Positions 1 to 8,108 are shown, numbered from the stretch's first letter. The stretch: DNA of 64,000 nucleotides from Thalassovita sp. (GCA_029212905.1 JARGPB010000004.1:186001-250000); one strand, 5' to 3'. Made by a program: numbers and translations. Notes: generated from the letters alone by a model not told the origin.

Positions 1-152
1 CTGTGTTGATCGAATTCTTGCGGAAAAGCACGGAATTCAGCACAACCTTCAATCGGGATGCGGGGGGACGGACTGGGATTCTGCCGGGCACAGCAATTAC
101 CGTTCAGAATGCGACCAAGCTGATCCTGTCGCCTCTACTACTCAGAAATTAG
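1..152 (+). CDS. C-terminal end of an unidentified protein (partial)
   Basis: An open frame enters from the left edge (reading from base 3) and ends with TAG at 150-152, giving about 49 residues that finish in KLILSPLLLRN. I do not recognise the family. Support for a real gene is its plausible codon use and the 4-base stop-to-stop overlap (TTAG, 149-152) with the convergent smr gene, an arrangement seen at five other places in this window. A chance open frame remains possible because so little is visible. Confidence 0.45.
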   Translation, partial: VLIEFLRKSTEFSTTFNRDAGGRTGILPGTAITVQNATKLILSPLLLRN

Positions 153-730
153 CGCTGACGTTTCAGGTAAACATAGTAAGCGCCGCCACCGCCGTGGCTG
201 ATATGTGCTTGCGTTACCTGTAGTACCACGGCACTTAGCGGCGGCATCGACAGCCATTGCGGTACGTTATGTTTCAGCACACCACGACGTACGGGGATGG
301 GGCCGTCATCCTCTTTGGTTTTGCCTTTGCCGGTAATGACCAGCACCAGACGTGCCCCTTCGGAATGCGCACGCAGAACAAACCGTAGCAGGGCAGGGTG
401 AGCGCGCTCCATCGTCATACCGTGCAGATCAATACGCCGCTCCGGGGCCAGCTTTCCACGCTTCATGCGCGCAAAGCTCTTCTTGTCCATCCGCAAAGCG
501 GCGGCGTTCAGACGCTCGGAAAGCCCGGGCTGCAAGTCATGCGGCAGTTTTTGAATTGGCGAGGATTGCCCGACAGAGAAACTGGGCTGGTGCGCCTTTG
601 GCGTTTTGTGCGGGCGATGCTTGGGTTTGGGCAAGTCTGTGTTGGGGCGTTCAGGGTGCAGGCGCGCGGTAGTTTCGGACACCTTGCGCCACAGCTCAAT
701 CTCTTCTTCTGTCAGCTTTCGGCGCGTCAC
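149..730 (-). CDS. Smr/MutS2-type endonuclease-domain protein
   Basis: The 193-residue product has a basic, proline-rich N-terminal half and a C-terminal Smr domain. The domain opens with RRIDLHGMTMERAH and includes VLVITGKGK, the two hallmark segments of the family (DLHG and the TGKG loop). Stand-alone Smr proteins are putative nucleases acting on branched DNA or on RNA; the role here is inferred. The GTG start at 730 was chosen because the sequence turns Smr-like (TRRKLTEEEIELW) there and because it overlaps the mltA stop by 4 bases (GTGA), typical of translational coupling. A longer open frame running into mltA is not supported. Confidence 0.85.
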   Translation of the reverse strand: MTRRKLTEEEIELWRKVSETTARLHPERPNTDLPKPKHRPHKTPKAHQPSFSVGQSSPIQKLPHDLQPGLSERLNAAALRMDKKSFARMKRGKLAPERRIDLHGMTMERAHPALLRFVLRAHSEGARLVLVITGKGKTKEDDGPIPVRRGVLKHNVPQWLSMPPLSAVVLQVTQAHISHGGGGAYYVYLKRQR

Positions 731-1761
731 TGCTCGGCCTCCGGCAAAAGAGCAAAGGCACGCTGAATCGGAAGCAGCACCAACATCCGTCCCGGATCTT
801 TTAACTTGCCGGCGGCGCGTCCAGCGGTATCGCCGGTGCCAAAGAACACATCGGCTCGCTGTGCGCCCTTGATCGCCGAACCCGTGTCCTGGGCTACCAT
901 CAGGCGGCGTATCGGATTTTCTCCGTCTTTCTCCAACCAAACGGGCGCACCGAGGGGCGTAAACCTCGGATCAACAGCAACCGAGCGCATATCTGTAATC
1001 GAGCGGTTCATCGCGCCCAGCGGGCCTTTGTCGGCTGGTACCTGGTTTACGGTCCTGAAAAATACATACGAAGGATTGTGGCGCAGCAGCTCCAGCCCAT
1101 CGACTGGGTTTCGACGAACCCAATTCTTGATCACTTGTGCGGAAACCTGGTGTGGGCGATAGATACCCCGCCGGATCAGCTCGACTCCAATCGAACGATA
1201 TGGATGACCGTTCGCCCCGCCATAGCCAACCCGAATATGGCGCCCATCAGGCAGTCGAATACGGCCAGATCCCTGAACCTGAAGGAAAAACAGCTCGACC
1301 GGATCATCGACCCAAGCAATTTCAAGCCCGCGCCCCTTGATCACATCCGTGGTCTCGATCTCGCGGCGCGACACCCAGACGGACGTTCCTCTTGCCTCCC
1401 GCGGAAGCCGGTAAACAGGGAACCGATAGCGGCCATCCGGTGCGGTGGCGCCATCCAATTCAGGCTCAAAATATCCTGTAAAGAGAGCAGGCGCCCCATC
1501 TTGGATAAGGACAGGGCGAAAAAACAATTCGAAAAAAGATTTGGGGCTAACGATATTCTGGGCCACCGCACACAGCGAGGCCCAGTCTGGATCGTCCATA
1601 TCGGGGCAAGTATTTAGGAAAACCTCAAGCGCAGCAGCATGATCGTCTTGCTCCCAACCTTCCAGATCATTGAAATCCAGAATCTTATAGGTCGCGTCTT
1701 CTGAATGCGCTGATCCCGCCATACAAAGCCCCAGCGCTGCTGCTATCAGCGCCCGGATCAT
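727..1761 (-). CDS. mltA: Membrane-bound lytic murein transglycosylase A
   Basis: The 344-residue protein starts with a Sec signal peptide (MIRALIAAALGLCMAGSAHS). It then has an MltA barrel domain, with LFTGYFEP and VQGSGRIRLPDG segments, and a C-terminal 3D domain (VAQDTGSAIKGAQRADVFFG) carrying the conserved aspartates. MltA cleaves the glycan strands of peptidoglycan to leave 1,6-anhydromuramic ends and acts in the periplasm. I see no lipobox cysteine in the signal region, so a soluble periplasmic enzyme is possible. The start overlaps the stop of the Tim44-like gene (ATGA, 1758-1761), and the end overlaps smr, suggesting one leftward transcript. Confidence 0.93.
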   Translation of the reverse strand: MIRALIAAALGLCMAGSAHSEDATYKILDFNDLEGWEQDDHAAALEVFLNTCPDMDDPDWASLCAVAQNIVSPKSFFELFFRPVLIQDGAPALFTGYFEPELDGATAPDGRYRFPVYRLPREARGTSVWVSRREIETTDVIKGRGLEIAWVDDPVELFFLQVQGSGRIRLPDGRHIRVGYGGANGHPYRSIGVELIRRGIYRPHQVSAQVIKNWVRRNPVDGLELLRHNPSYVFFRTVNQVPADKGPLGAMNRSITDMRSVAVDPRFTPLGAPVWLEKDGENPIRRLMVAQDTGSAIKGAQRADVFFGTGDTAGRAAGKLKDPGRMLVLLPIQRAFALLPEAEQ

Positions 1762-2414
1762 CCGCCCGTGGCAACAAGTTGCCAGTTTGGATCATCCGCT
1801 CCCATCGTGCGGGCAAACGTCCAAACGTCGCGCTGTTTCTTGGGCGTGTTGGGGTTCCCCTCGATGATCTCTCCGGCGCTATCGCGCACGGCCGAAACCA
1901 GCTCTCCGACAAAGCGGACTGTGATTTCCGCAACATTGCCACCCAAAAGCTCGGCCTCGGCCAGAGATGTTTCGCGCACACCCATGAACTCTGCCTCGAC
2001 GGTCAGGCCTTGCTCGGCGCGCGCCTCTACAACCTGAGCAAAAGTTTGATAGACCTCTTCCGACAGGAACGGCTTGATTTCAGCCAGATCTCCGCGCTCA
2101 AAGCCCATAAGGATCATCTCATAGGCACCACGCGCGCCTTGTAGAAACTCGTTGACGCTAAAATTCGGTTCAAGCCGCTTCATGTTCGACAAAGCAAGCG
2201 CCGAGTCAGAACCCTCTTCGGTGTGGTCGGTGATATCTCTGTCGGGACCGCCTTCGATCACGGCCAAATCAGGACGACGCGATGCCGTCTCTTCTTGTTG
2301 GGGCTGCGCGGGTTTTTCGAACCCGTCGCGCGTTCCCAACACGTTTTTGAGCCGCAGAATAAGGAAAACTGCGATGCCGGCCAGAACCAGAAGCTGTAAA
2401 ATGGGCGAGTTCAT
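1758..2414 (-). CDS. Tim44-like domain inner-membrane protein
   Basis: The 218-residue protein has a single N-terminal membrane helix (ILQLLVLAGIAVFLILRL), an acidic linker and a Tim44-like C-terminal domain from about residue 75 (LEPNFSVNEFLQGARGAYEMIL onward). Bacterial Tim44-like (TimA) proteins are membrane proteins related to the mitochondrial import-motor adaptor; their bacterial function is poorly defined. It is first in the leftward run with mltA and smr, and its stop overlaps the mltA start by 4 bases. Its promoter should lie in the 105-base gap shared with the divergent fxsA gene. Confidence 0.85.
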   Translation of the reverse strand: MNSPILQLLVLAGIAVFLILRLKNVLGTRDGFEKPAQPQQEETASRRPDLAVIEGGPDRDITDHTEEGSDSALALSNMKRLEPNFSVNEFLQGARGAYEMILMGFERGDLAEIKPFLSEEVYQTFAQVVEARAEQGLTVEAEFMGVRETSLAEAELLGGNVAEITVRFVGELVSAVRDSAGEIIEGNPNTPKKQRDVWTFARTMGADDPNWQLVATGG

Positions 2415-2519
2415 AAGATCCTCTTGATCAGGGGGGCATTTAAACCTGTGACACTCGACCTTATGTAGGTGCTACCGTCGGCCAAGTCCACCGCACGGGT
2501 ACGAAAGGAGAGCATGTTC

Positions 2520-2999
2520 ATGTGGCTGTTGATCGCATTTGTCGCGGTTCCGATCATCGAGATCGCCCTGTTTATTCAGGTCGGAGGATTGATTGGCACG
2601 TGGCCCACGTTGGGAATTGTCCTGCTGACGGCTATTTTGGGGACCTCTCTGGTGCGGACCCAAGGTCGTATGGCGCTTGGAAATTTGCAGCGTAGCTTCT
2701 CAGAGCTTGATGACCCCACCGAACCGCTTGCACATGGCGCCATGGTTTTGGTCTCTGGTGTGCTGCTGCTGACGCCAGGGTTTTTCACGGATGCGATGGG
2801 CTTTGCACTGTTGGTCCCATCCGTCCGATCCGCCGTTTTTCACTATCTCCGCAAGCGCGTCAAAGTGCAGAGCTTCAGCATGGGCGGACCCCAAACCCGG
2901 TCTGCCCAATATGATCCGAACACGATTGACGGCGAATTTCATGAAATTGACCCGGAAAACCGTACGACTCATCAGCCATCAGGCTGGACCAAGCATTGA
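2520..2999 (+). CDS. fxsA: FxsA family membrane protein
   Basis: The 159-residue protein begins with the conserved FxsA membrane pattern (MWLLIAFVAVPIIEIALFIQ, then VGGLIGTW), followed by two further hydrophobic segments and a polar tail with QYDPNTIDGEF. FxsA in E. coli affects phage T7 exclusion by F plasmids; its native role is unknown. AGGAG at 2506-2510 is 9 bases from the ATG at 2520 but only 3 from an in-frame ATG at 2514, so 2520 is preferred; 2514 would add two residues. It is followed 55 bases later by secB, an order common in this bacterial family. Confidence 0.88.
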   Translation: MWLLIAFVAVPIIEIALFIQVGGLIGTWPTLGIVLLTAILGTSLVRTQGRMALGNLQRSFSELDDPTEPLAHGAMVLVSGVLLLTPGFFTDAMGFALLVPSVRSAVFHYLRKRVKVQSFSMGGPQTRSAQYDPNTIDGEFHEIDPENRTTHQPSGWTKH

Positions 3000-3054
3000 G
3001 GGCTTGAATCCATCCTGATACACATCCGGCAAGATTTCAATTCTGGAGACTAAT

Positions 3055-3540
3055 ATGACCGAGAATGCCGCCGCTGCGCCGCAACTCAAACTGAACGTTT
3101 TGAATCAGTTCGTCCGTGACCTGTCGTTCGAGAATATCCTCGCCCAGAAAGGCACCAACGGCGAAGTTGTTCCTGCGATCAATGTGCAGGTGAACCTGGA
3201 CGCCAAAAAACGTTCGGCCGAAAACCAATTCGAAGTGGCTATCAAGCTGAACGTCGAATCCGCCTCGAAAGAAGATGGCGAAAAGCTGTTCATTCTAGAG
3301 GTCGACTATGTTGGTCTTTTCCATATCGAGGGTGTTCCCGAAGACCAGATGCACCCCTTCTTGCTGATCGAATGCCCGCGCATTCTGTTCCCGTTCCTGC
3401 GCCGCGTCGTCAGCGACGTTACCCGCGACGGTGGCTTCCCGCCGCTGAACCTGGAAACGATCGACTTTGTTGCGCTGTACCGCAATGAAATCGCACGTCG
3501 CCAGGCGGAACAGCAGGCTCAGAACGCGCCGCTGTCCTAA
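3055..3540 (+). CDS. secB: Protein-export chaperone SecB
   Basis: The 161-residue acidic cytosolic protein has the SecB core, with PQLKLNVLNQFVRDLSFEN, then IFPFLRRVVSDVTRDGGFPPL, the helix and loop that build the client-binding groove. SecB tetramers keep exported precursors unfolded and hand them to SecA, which is encoded in this window at 52243-54930. GGAG lies a few bases upstream of the ATG. The stop shares a 4-base overlap (CTAA, 3537-3540) with the convergent dnaQ stop. Confidence 0.95.
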   Translation: MTENAAAAPQLKLNVLNQFVRDLSFENILAQKGTNGEVVPAINVQVNLDAKKRSAENQFEVAIKLNVESASKEDGEKLFILEVDYVGLFHIEGVPEDQMHPFLLIECPRILFPFLRRVVSDVTRDGGFPPLNLETIDFVALYRNEIARRQAEQQAQNAPLS

Positions 3541-4274
3541 GCCGTCAGCTTTTTCCACAATGCGCCGTCGCCGATTTGGTCCACCAGGGCTTCATGGGCG
3601 GCGGCTTCTTCTTTGCTGATACGTGGCGGTAGCGGGGCAGGGCGGGGAAAAGGCCGCCAGTCCGAGGTATCTTTGACCTCTGATTTCTTGCTAGGCGTCG
3701 CGGCGCCAAGAACTAGGTCAGGCTGACGCCCGCCGATCAATTCTAGATACACTTCGGCCAAGATTTCCGAGTCCAGAAGAGCGCCGTGCAAAGACCGGTT
3801 CGAGTTATCAATGGCAAAGCGTCGGCATAATGCGTCCAGCGTTGCCGGAGACCCCGGAAATTTCTGCCGTGCCATGGCCAACGTATCCACTGCCCGGTCC
3901 ATGGGGATTTTTTGCAACCCCATTTGATCTAGTTCCGCATTTAGGAACTTCATATCAAAGCTAGCGTTGTGGATGACCAGCTTTGCGGTGCCGATGAACT
4001 CCTGAAAATCCCTACCGACTTTGGCAAAAACCGGCTTATCCAGCAGTGTTACCTCGCCTTCACGAGCGTCTCGGGGCGGCTCCAGAATATCTGGGCCGAT
4101 TCCATGGACGCCAAAAGCCTCGTTCGGCATGCCGCGTTCGGGGTTGATGTAGACATGAAACGTCTCGCCTGTCGGCATATGGTTGAAAAGCTCGACACAG
4201 CCGATTTCGACAATACGGTCACCACGGAATGGATCGAACCCTGTTGTCTCAGTATCCAGTACGATCTCACGCAT
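3537..4274 (-). CDS. dnaQ: DNA polymerase III epsilon subunit (proofreading exonuclease)
   Basis: The 245-residue protein has the DEDDh exonuclease motifs in order: Exo I VLDTETTG (D7, E9), Exo II NASFDMKFL near residue 118, and Exo III HGALLDSE near residue 175, where His and Asp are catalytic. The tail beyond about residue 185 should hold the contact with the polymerase alpha subunit. It is last of the leftward set maf-aroE-coaE-dnaQ; its ATG lies 8 bases inside the end of coaE. Its position next to the origin is usual for Rhodobacteraceae. Confidence 0.95.
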   Translation of the reverse strand: MREIVLDTETTGFDPFRGDRIVEIGCVELFNHMPTGETFHVYINPERGMPNEAFGVHGIGPDILEPPRDAREGEVTLLDKPVFAKVGRDFQEFIGTAKLVIHNASFDMKFLNAELDQMGLQKIPMDRAVDTLAMARQKFPGSPATLDALCRRFAIDNSNRSLHGALLDSEILAEVYLELIGGRQPDLVLGAATPSKKSEVKDTSDWRPFPRPAPLPPRISKEEAAAHEALVDQIGDGALWKKLTA

Positions 4275-4860
4275 ATTTCAGCCTTTTCCGTATATCCGCC
4301 AAGATGGCTTGAACCTGCTCTGCCGCGTGCATCAGGGTATCTGTGATCACCAGGTAATCTGCACGAGCGCGCTTTTCCGCATCCGGCATCTGCTTGGATT
4401 TGATTGCAAGAAACTGGTCCTCGGTCATGGTTCCACGTGCCAGAACACGCTTTTTCTGGGTGTCTTCTGGCACTGAAACGACCAAGACAGCGTCCATTGC
4501 CGCATCACCACCCGTTTCAAACATCAAAGGTACGTCGAAAACCAAAATATCCGCCTGCGCCTCGGCGGCAAAGGCGGCTCTGTCCGCGGCCACCAAAGGA
4601 TGAACAATGGTTTCGATAACCCGAAGCGCCGACGGATCTGCCGCAATAATCTGTTTCAAAACCTCACGTGATACAGCACCGTCCACAATAGCCTGCGGAA
4701 AGGATGCCCCCATCGGCGTAACAGCGCTGCCGCCTTTGGCATATAAACGATGGACAGCAGCATCCGCGTCCCAGACAGCGCAACCCTCGTCAGCCAAAAG
4801 TTTAGCCGTAGTGGATTTCCCCATTCCGATTGAACCCGTCAGCCCCAGTTTGAAACTCAT
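4267..4860 (-). CDS. coaE: Dephospho-CoA kinase
   Basis: The 197-residue enzyme performs the last step of coenzyme A synthesis, phosphorylating the ribose 3'-hydroxyl of dephospho-CoA with ATP. The P-loop is GLTGSIGMGKST (residues 6-17), followed by the CoaE pattern CAVWDADAAVHRLY and, further on, VFDVPLMFETG, all diagnostic. Its length is normal. It overlaps aroE by 4 bases and dnaQ by 8, so the four genes are probably cotranscribed and translationally coupled. Confidence 0.95.
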   Translation of the reverse strand: MSFKLGLTGSIGMGKSTTAKLLADEGCAVWDADAAVHRLYAKGGSAVTPMGASFPQAIVDGAVSREVLKQIIAADPSALRVIETIVHPLVAADRAAFAAEAQADILVFDVPLMFETGGDAAMDAVLVVSVPEDTQKKRVLARGTMTEDQFLAIKSKQMPDAEKRARADYLVITDTLMHAAEQVQAILADIRKRLKYA

Positions 4861-5690
4861 CCCAGTATGACCTTACGTGTTTGCTCGTCCACCTCTGGGC
4901 GGCGGCCAAACCAGCGTTCAAACCCCGGAACAGCCTGATAGATCAGCATTCCCAAGCCATCGACGGTTCTGCATCCAACTTCCTCTGCCACCTGAAGTAG
5001 ACGTGTTTTCAAGGGGCTATAAACGATGTCAGTGACAACTGCCTCTTTTTGCAGACCATCCAGAGGAATGCGCAGTTCCGGTTTCCCTGTCATGCCAAGT
5101 GCAGTGGTATTCACGACAAGCGCTGCTTCCTCTAGTACGTTGCCAGCCTGCACCCAATCGACAACGCGGATACGAGTGCCAAATTCCTGTTGAAGCGCCT
5201 CTGCCCGCAGACGTGTCCTGTTGGTAAGAATGATTTCCGGCACGCCTTCGCTCAACAAAGAAGTCAAGATCGCTCGTGCAGCCCCGCCAGCCCCAAGTAC
5301 CACTGCTGGACCGGCAGACGGCTCCCAATCTTGGGCACCTTTCTTCAGGTTTTCAATGAATCCATAGCCATCTGTATTGTCAGCGTGAATTTTACCATCT
5401 TCTCGGAAAATCAAGGTGTTAGCGGCCCCGATTAGCGTCGCCCGGTCCGATATCTGATCAGCGATTTCCAGTGCGGCCTCTTTATGCGGGACAGTAATGT
5501 TCGCACCAACGAATCCAGCCTTTGGTAGGGTGCGCAAAACAGTTTCCAGATTGTCGGGCGTAACCTCCATCGGAACATAGAATCCTGGCAGCTCGTACTT
5601 CTTTAGCCAGTGACCATGCAGCTTGGGTGATTTCGAATGCCCGATCGGAGACCCGATCACACCAGCTAATGGGATCTGCTGTGTACTCAT
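4857..5690 (-). CDS. aroE: Shikimate dehydrogenase (NADP+)
   Basis: The 277-residue enzyme reduces 3-dehydroshikimate to shikimate in aromatic amino-acid synthesis. The N-terminal substrate domain has GVIGSPIGHSKSPKLH, with the two serines that bind shikimate, and GANITVPHKEAA, with the catalytic Lys. The NADP domain has VVLGAGGAARAI and TNRTRLRAEAL. The ATG at 5690 overlaps the maf stop by 4 bases. This looks like canonical AroE rather than the quinate-type YdiB, although substrate preference cannot be fixed by eye. Confidence 0.94.
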   Translation of the reverse strand: MSTQQIPLAGVIGSPIGHSKSPKLHGHWLKKYELPGFYVPMEVTPDNLETVLRTLPKAGFVGANITVPHKEAALEIADQISDRATLIGAANTLIFREDGKIHADNTDGYGFIENLKKGAQDWEPSAGPAVVLGAGGAARAILTSLLSEGVPEIILTNRTRLRAEALQQEFGTRIRVVDWVQAGNVLEEAALVVNTTALGMTGKPELRIPLDGLQKEAVVTDIVYSPLKTRLLQVAEEVGCRTVDGLGMLIYQAVPGFERWFGRRPEVDEQTRKVILG

Positions 5691-6286
5691 GATTGCAATT
5701 CTCCACGCACAGTCAGGTAATTTAGCACTTCCAACAGGGGCAGCCCCAGCACATTAAAGTAGTCCCCATCCACGCGAGAAAACAAGCGAATGCCCTCTTC
5801 TTCAAGCTTATACGCACCGACACAGTAAGATATTCCCGGCCAGTTCCGATCCAGATAGCCATCCAGATACGCATCCGAAAAATCGCGCATCCGTAGCCGC
5901 ACCTGTCCAATATGCCGCCAGATCGGTTTCCCATTCTCGCAAATCACCGCAGCGGACAGCAGCATGTGGCGTTGCCCCCGCAGGATTTGCAGCTGATGCC
6001 GCGCATCATCTTTGTCTCTGGGCTTGGACAGGATCTTACCCTCCAGATCCAGCACCTGATCGCAGCCCAGAACCAACGCATCCGGGTTCTTTTCGCTGAC
6101 TTTCATGGCTTTCATTTCTGCAAGGGTATCGGCCACGTCCCGTGGCTTGGCTTGCTCGGCTTCAAGTGAGGCACGAACCATTTCTTCGTCGATTCGGGCC
6201 TTTTGAATCTGGACAGAAACACCCGCATTCAAGAGCAACTTCTGACGAATTTCTGACGCGGACGCCAAAATCAGCTTCTGCGGCAT
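5687..6286 (-). CDS. Maf family nucleotide pyrophosphatase
   Basis: The 199-residue protein has the Maf signature LILASASEIRQKLL at residues 4-17 and the catalytic region VLGCDQVLDLEGKILSKP. The DQV tripeptide resembles the YceF branch (7-methyl-GTP pyrophosphatase) more than the YhdE branch (dTTP/UTP, usually DTV); this assignment is inference. Maf enzymes hydrolyse modified or canonical NTPs to NMPs. It is the origin-proximal gene of the leftward operon with aroE, coaE and dnaQ. A perfect DnaA box (6286-6294) touches its start codon. Confidence 0.9.
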   Translation of the reverse strand: MPQKLILASASEIRQKLLLNAGVSVQIQKARIDEEMVRASLEAEQAKPRDVADTLAEMKAMKVSEKNPDALVLGCDQVLDLEGKILSKPRDKDDARHQLQILRGQRHMLLSAAVICENGKPIWRHIGQVRLRMRDFSDAYLDGYLDRNWPGISYCVGAYKLEEEGIRLFSRVDGDYFNVLGLPLLEVLNYLTVRGELQS

Positions 6287-6294
6287 GTGGATAA
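6286..6294 (-). promoter_or_regulatory. Perfect DnaA box overlapping the maf start
   Basis: TGTGGATAA, the exact complement of the TTATCCACA consensus, begins on the last base of the maf start triplet. Binding of DnaA here would sit on the 5' end of the leftward maf operon as well as within the origin. Confidence 0.8.
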
Positions 6295-6308
6295 CCTCGT
6301 GGATGACG

Positions 6309-6323
6309 TTAAGAACTTCTTAG
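6309..6323 (+). promoter_or_regulatory. Possible CtrA binding site in oriC
   Basis: TTAA-GAACTTC-TTAG matches the CtrA consensus TTAA-N7-TTAA at 7 of 8 defined bases. It lies 15 bases from a perfect DnaA box. In Caulobacter, CtrA binds the origin and blocks initiation; in Rhodobacteraceae CtrA often has other roles, so relevance here is uncertain. Confidence 0.35.
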
Positions 6324-6469
6324 GGAAGGAATGCGAACAAGTCACCGTGATTTGGTGCCACTCTAACCTTCCACATTTTCCCAGGCGCTTTGTCTCAGGT
6401 TTTCCCCATGAGGAAAAGGATAACTGTTCAGACGTGGATAGCCTTGGTTATCTTGCTTTCATACATAAT

Positions 6470-6478
6470 TTATCCACA
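6470..6478 (+). promoter_or_regulatory. Perfect DnaA box in the centre of oriC
   Basis: TTATCCACA matches the consensus exactly. It is followed directly by about 60 bases of A/T-rich sequence, including TTTTTAAATATATAAATT, which is the most likely unwinding element of the origin. Confidence 0.85.
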
Positions 6479-6724
6479 TATTTAAATCGTCAAAATTCGT
6501 TTTATCCCGTTGTTTTTAAATATATAAATTCTTCTTCAAGCCATCGGCTCACCGCTTTTCCCTAGCTTTACCCACATCGCCATATTTTGCTGGATAACTC
6601 GGCGGATAACTCAGTAATCCCAAGAAAATGCTCTTCCATAAACATCATCATCTTTTCTTTCTTTATATATTTATTAAGAGGTACTGAGAGACCGAGCTTG
6701 GAAATCAAGAGATTGTCCTAGGAA

Positions 6725-6753
6725 TTGACTTAGGTGCTTGGGACACGTATCTA
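6725..6753 (+). promoter_or_regulatory. Probable sigma-70 promoter of rho
   Basis: TTGACT at 6725-6730 and TATCTA at 6748-6753 are separated by exactly 17 bases, giving a start near 6760. The leader of about 77 bases contains the short palindrome CCCCCGTCCGGGGG (6764-6777), which could fold or be a control site in the rho leader. No experimental support is available. Confidence 0.55.
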
Positions 6754-6836
6754 ACCCAACAGACCCCCGTCCGGGGGACCTGACTTCCACATAAAATAAG
6801 ATCGCGAGCCCCCTGGGGCCGATCAAGGTGTATTCC

Positions 6837-8108
6837 ATGACCGAGCAACGCTTGAACCTGTATGATCTCAAGGCGAAAAGTCCCAAGGATCTTCTGTCCA
6901 TGGCAGAAGAGCTGGAGATCGAGAACGCCTCGACCATGCGCAAGGGCGAGATGATGTTCCAGATCCTGCGGGAAATGGCAGACGAAGGCTGGGTCATCGG
7001 TGGCGACGGTGTTCTGGAAGTCTTGCAAGACGGTTTTGGTTTTCTTCGCTCGCCAGAAGCGAACTATCTACCTGGTCCCGATGACATCTATGTTTCGCCC
7101 GAGATGATCCGCCAGCACTCTCTGCGGACAGGTGATACCATTGAGGGGCTCATGAAAGCCCCCGAGGAGAGCGAGAGATACTTTGCGCTGACCAAGGTAA
7201 CCCAAATCAACTTTGAGGACCCTGAGAGGGCGCGCCACAAGATTGCATTTGATAACCTGACGCCTTTGTATCCAGACGAGCGCCTTAAAATGGAGGTCGA
7301 AGATCCCACGATCAAGGATCGGTCAGCGCGTATCATCGACCTGGTTGCGCCAATCGGTAAGGGCCAGCGTGCTTTGATCGTTGCACCGCCACGGACCGGT
7401 AAGACAGTTCTGTTGCAGAATATCGCGAACTCGATCGAGACGAACCACCCCGAATGCTATCTGATCGTTCTTCTGATCGACGAGCGTCCAGAAGAGGTGA
7501 CAGATATGCAGCGCTCGGTGAAGGGCGAGGTGATCTCTTCGACCTTCGACGAACCGGCCACCCGTCACGTTGGGGTTTCGGAAATGGTCATCGAAAAAGC
7601 CAAGCGATTGGTCGAACATAAACGAGATGTTGTTATCCTTTTGGATTCTATCACAAGGCTTGGTAGAGCTTTCAACACTGTTGTACCCTCCTCGGGTAAG
7701 GTTTTGACGGGTGGTGTTGACGCCAACGCCTTGCAACGCCCCAAGCGTTTCTTTGGTGCTGCGCGGAATGTCGAAGAGGGTGGATCGCTGACAATTATTG
7801 CCACCGCTCTGATTGATACCGGATCGCGGATGGACGAAGTTATCTTTGAGGAATTCAAAGGTACTGGTAACTGTGAGATTGTTTTGGATCGAAAAGTTGC
7901 TGATAAGCGGGTCTTCCCGGCGATGGACATCCTGAAATCTGGCACCCGGAAAGAGGATCTTCTGGTTGATGCGCGCGACTTGCAGAAAACCTTTGTCCTA
8001 CGTCGAATCCTGAATCCGATGGGCACCACGGATGCGATTGAATTCCTGATATCGAAGTTGAAGCAAACCAAGACCAACGGCGAGTTTTTTGACTCTATGA
8101 ACGCCTAA
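6837..8108 (+). CDS. rho: Transcription termination factor Rho
   Basis: The 423-residue hexameric RNA helicase ends untranslated transcripts. The N-terminal Rho domain (LYDLKAKSPKDLLSMAEELE) is followed by an RNA-binding cold-shock-like fold (GVLEVLQDGFGFLRSPEANY). The ATPase then shows Walker A APPRTGKTVL, Walker B VVILLDSITRLGRAFN and the Q/R loops (GGSLTIIATALIDTGSRMDEV). The ATG at 6837 is preferred over a GTG at 6828 because AAGG (6825-6828) is 8 bases ahead of it. It opens the rightward block moving away from oriC. Confidence 0.97.
   Translation: MTEQRLNLYDLKAKSPKDLLSMAEELEIENASTMRKGEMMFQILREMADEGWVIGGDGVLEVLQDGFGFLRSPEANYLPGPDDIYVSPEMIRQHSLRTGDTIEGLMKAPEESERYFALTKVTQINFEDPERARHKIAFDNLTPLYPDERLKMEVEDPTIKDRSARIIDLVAPIGKGQRALIVAPPRTGKTVLLQNIANSIETNHPECYLIVLLIDERPEEVTDMQRSVKGEVISSTFDEPATRHVGVSEMVIEKAKRLVEHKRDVVILLDSITRLGRAFNTVVPSSGKVLTGGVDANALQRPKRFFGAARNVEEGGSLTIIATALIDTGSRMDEVIFEEFKGTGNCEIVLDRKVADKRVFPAMDILKSGTRKEDLLVDARDLQKTFVLRRILNPMGTTDAIEFLISKLKQTKTNGEFFDSMNA

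Larger units (their letters stand above)
6284..6700. other. Probable chromosomal replication origin (oriC)
   Basis: This gene-free, AT-rich stretch lies between the divergent maf and rho blocks. Perfect DnaA boxes occur at 6286-6294 (TGTGGATAA) and 6470-6478 (TTATCCACA), with a one-mismatch box at 6568-6576 (TTACCCACA). Two-mismatch copies lie at 6434-6442, 6589-6597 and 6601-6609. Two very AT-rich tracts, about 6455-6540 and 6655-6683, are candidate unwinding elements. Neighbouring parAB, rsmG, mnmG and two parS sites, and gene orientation pointing away on both sides, support the call. An open frame at 6287-6565 has no ribosome binding site and is not credible. Confidence 0.85.

Noticed and set aside
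4662..4673. CCTCACGTGATA, a partial parS-like sequence in coaE
   Set aside because: Only the CACGTGA core matches; the flanks break the palindrome. TTCCACGTGC near 4431 fails likewise.
6287..6565. Open frame of 92 codons inside the AT-rich region beside maf
   Set aside because: No ribosome binding site, starts on the DnaA box, composition unlike neighbouring genes, and the DNA has the hallmarks of oriC.
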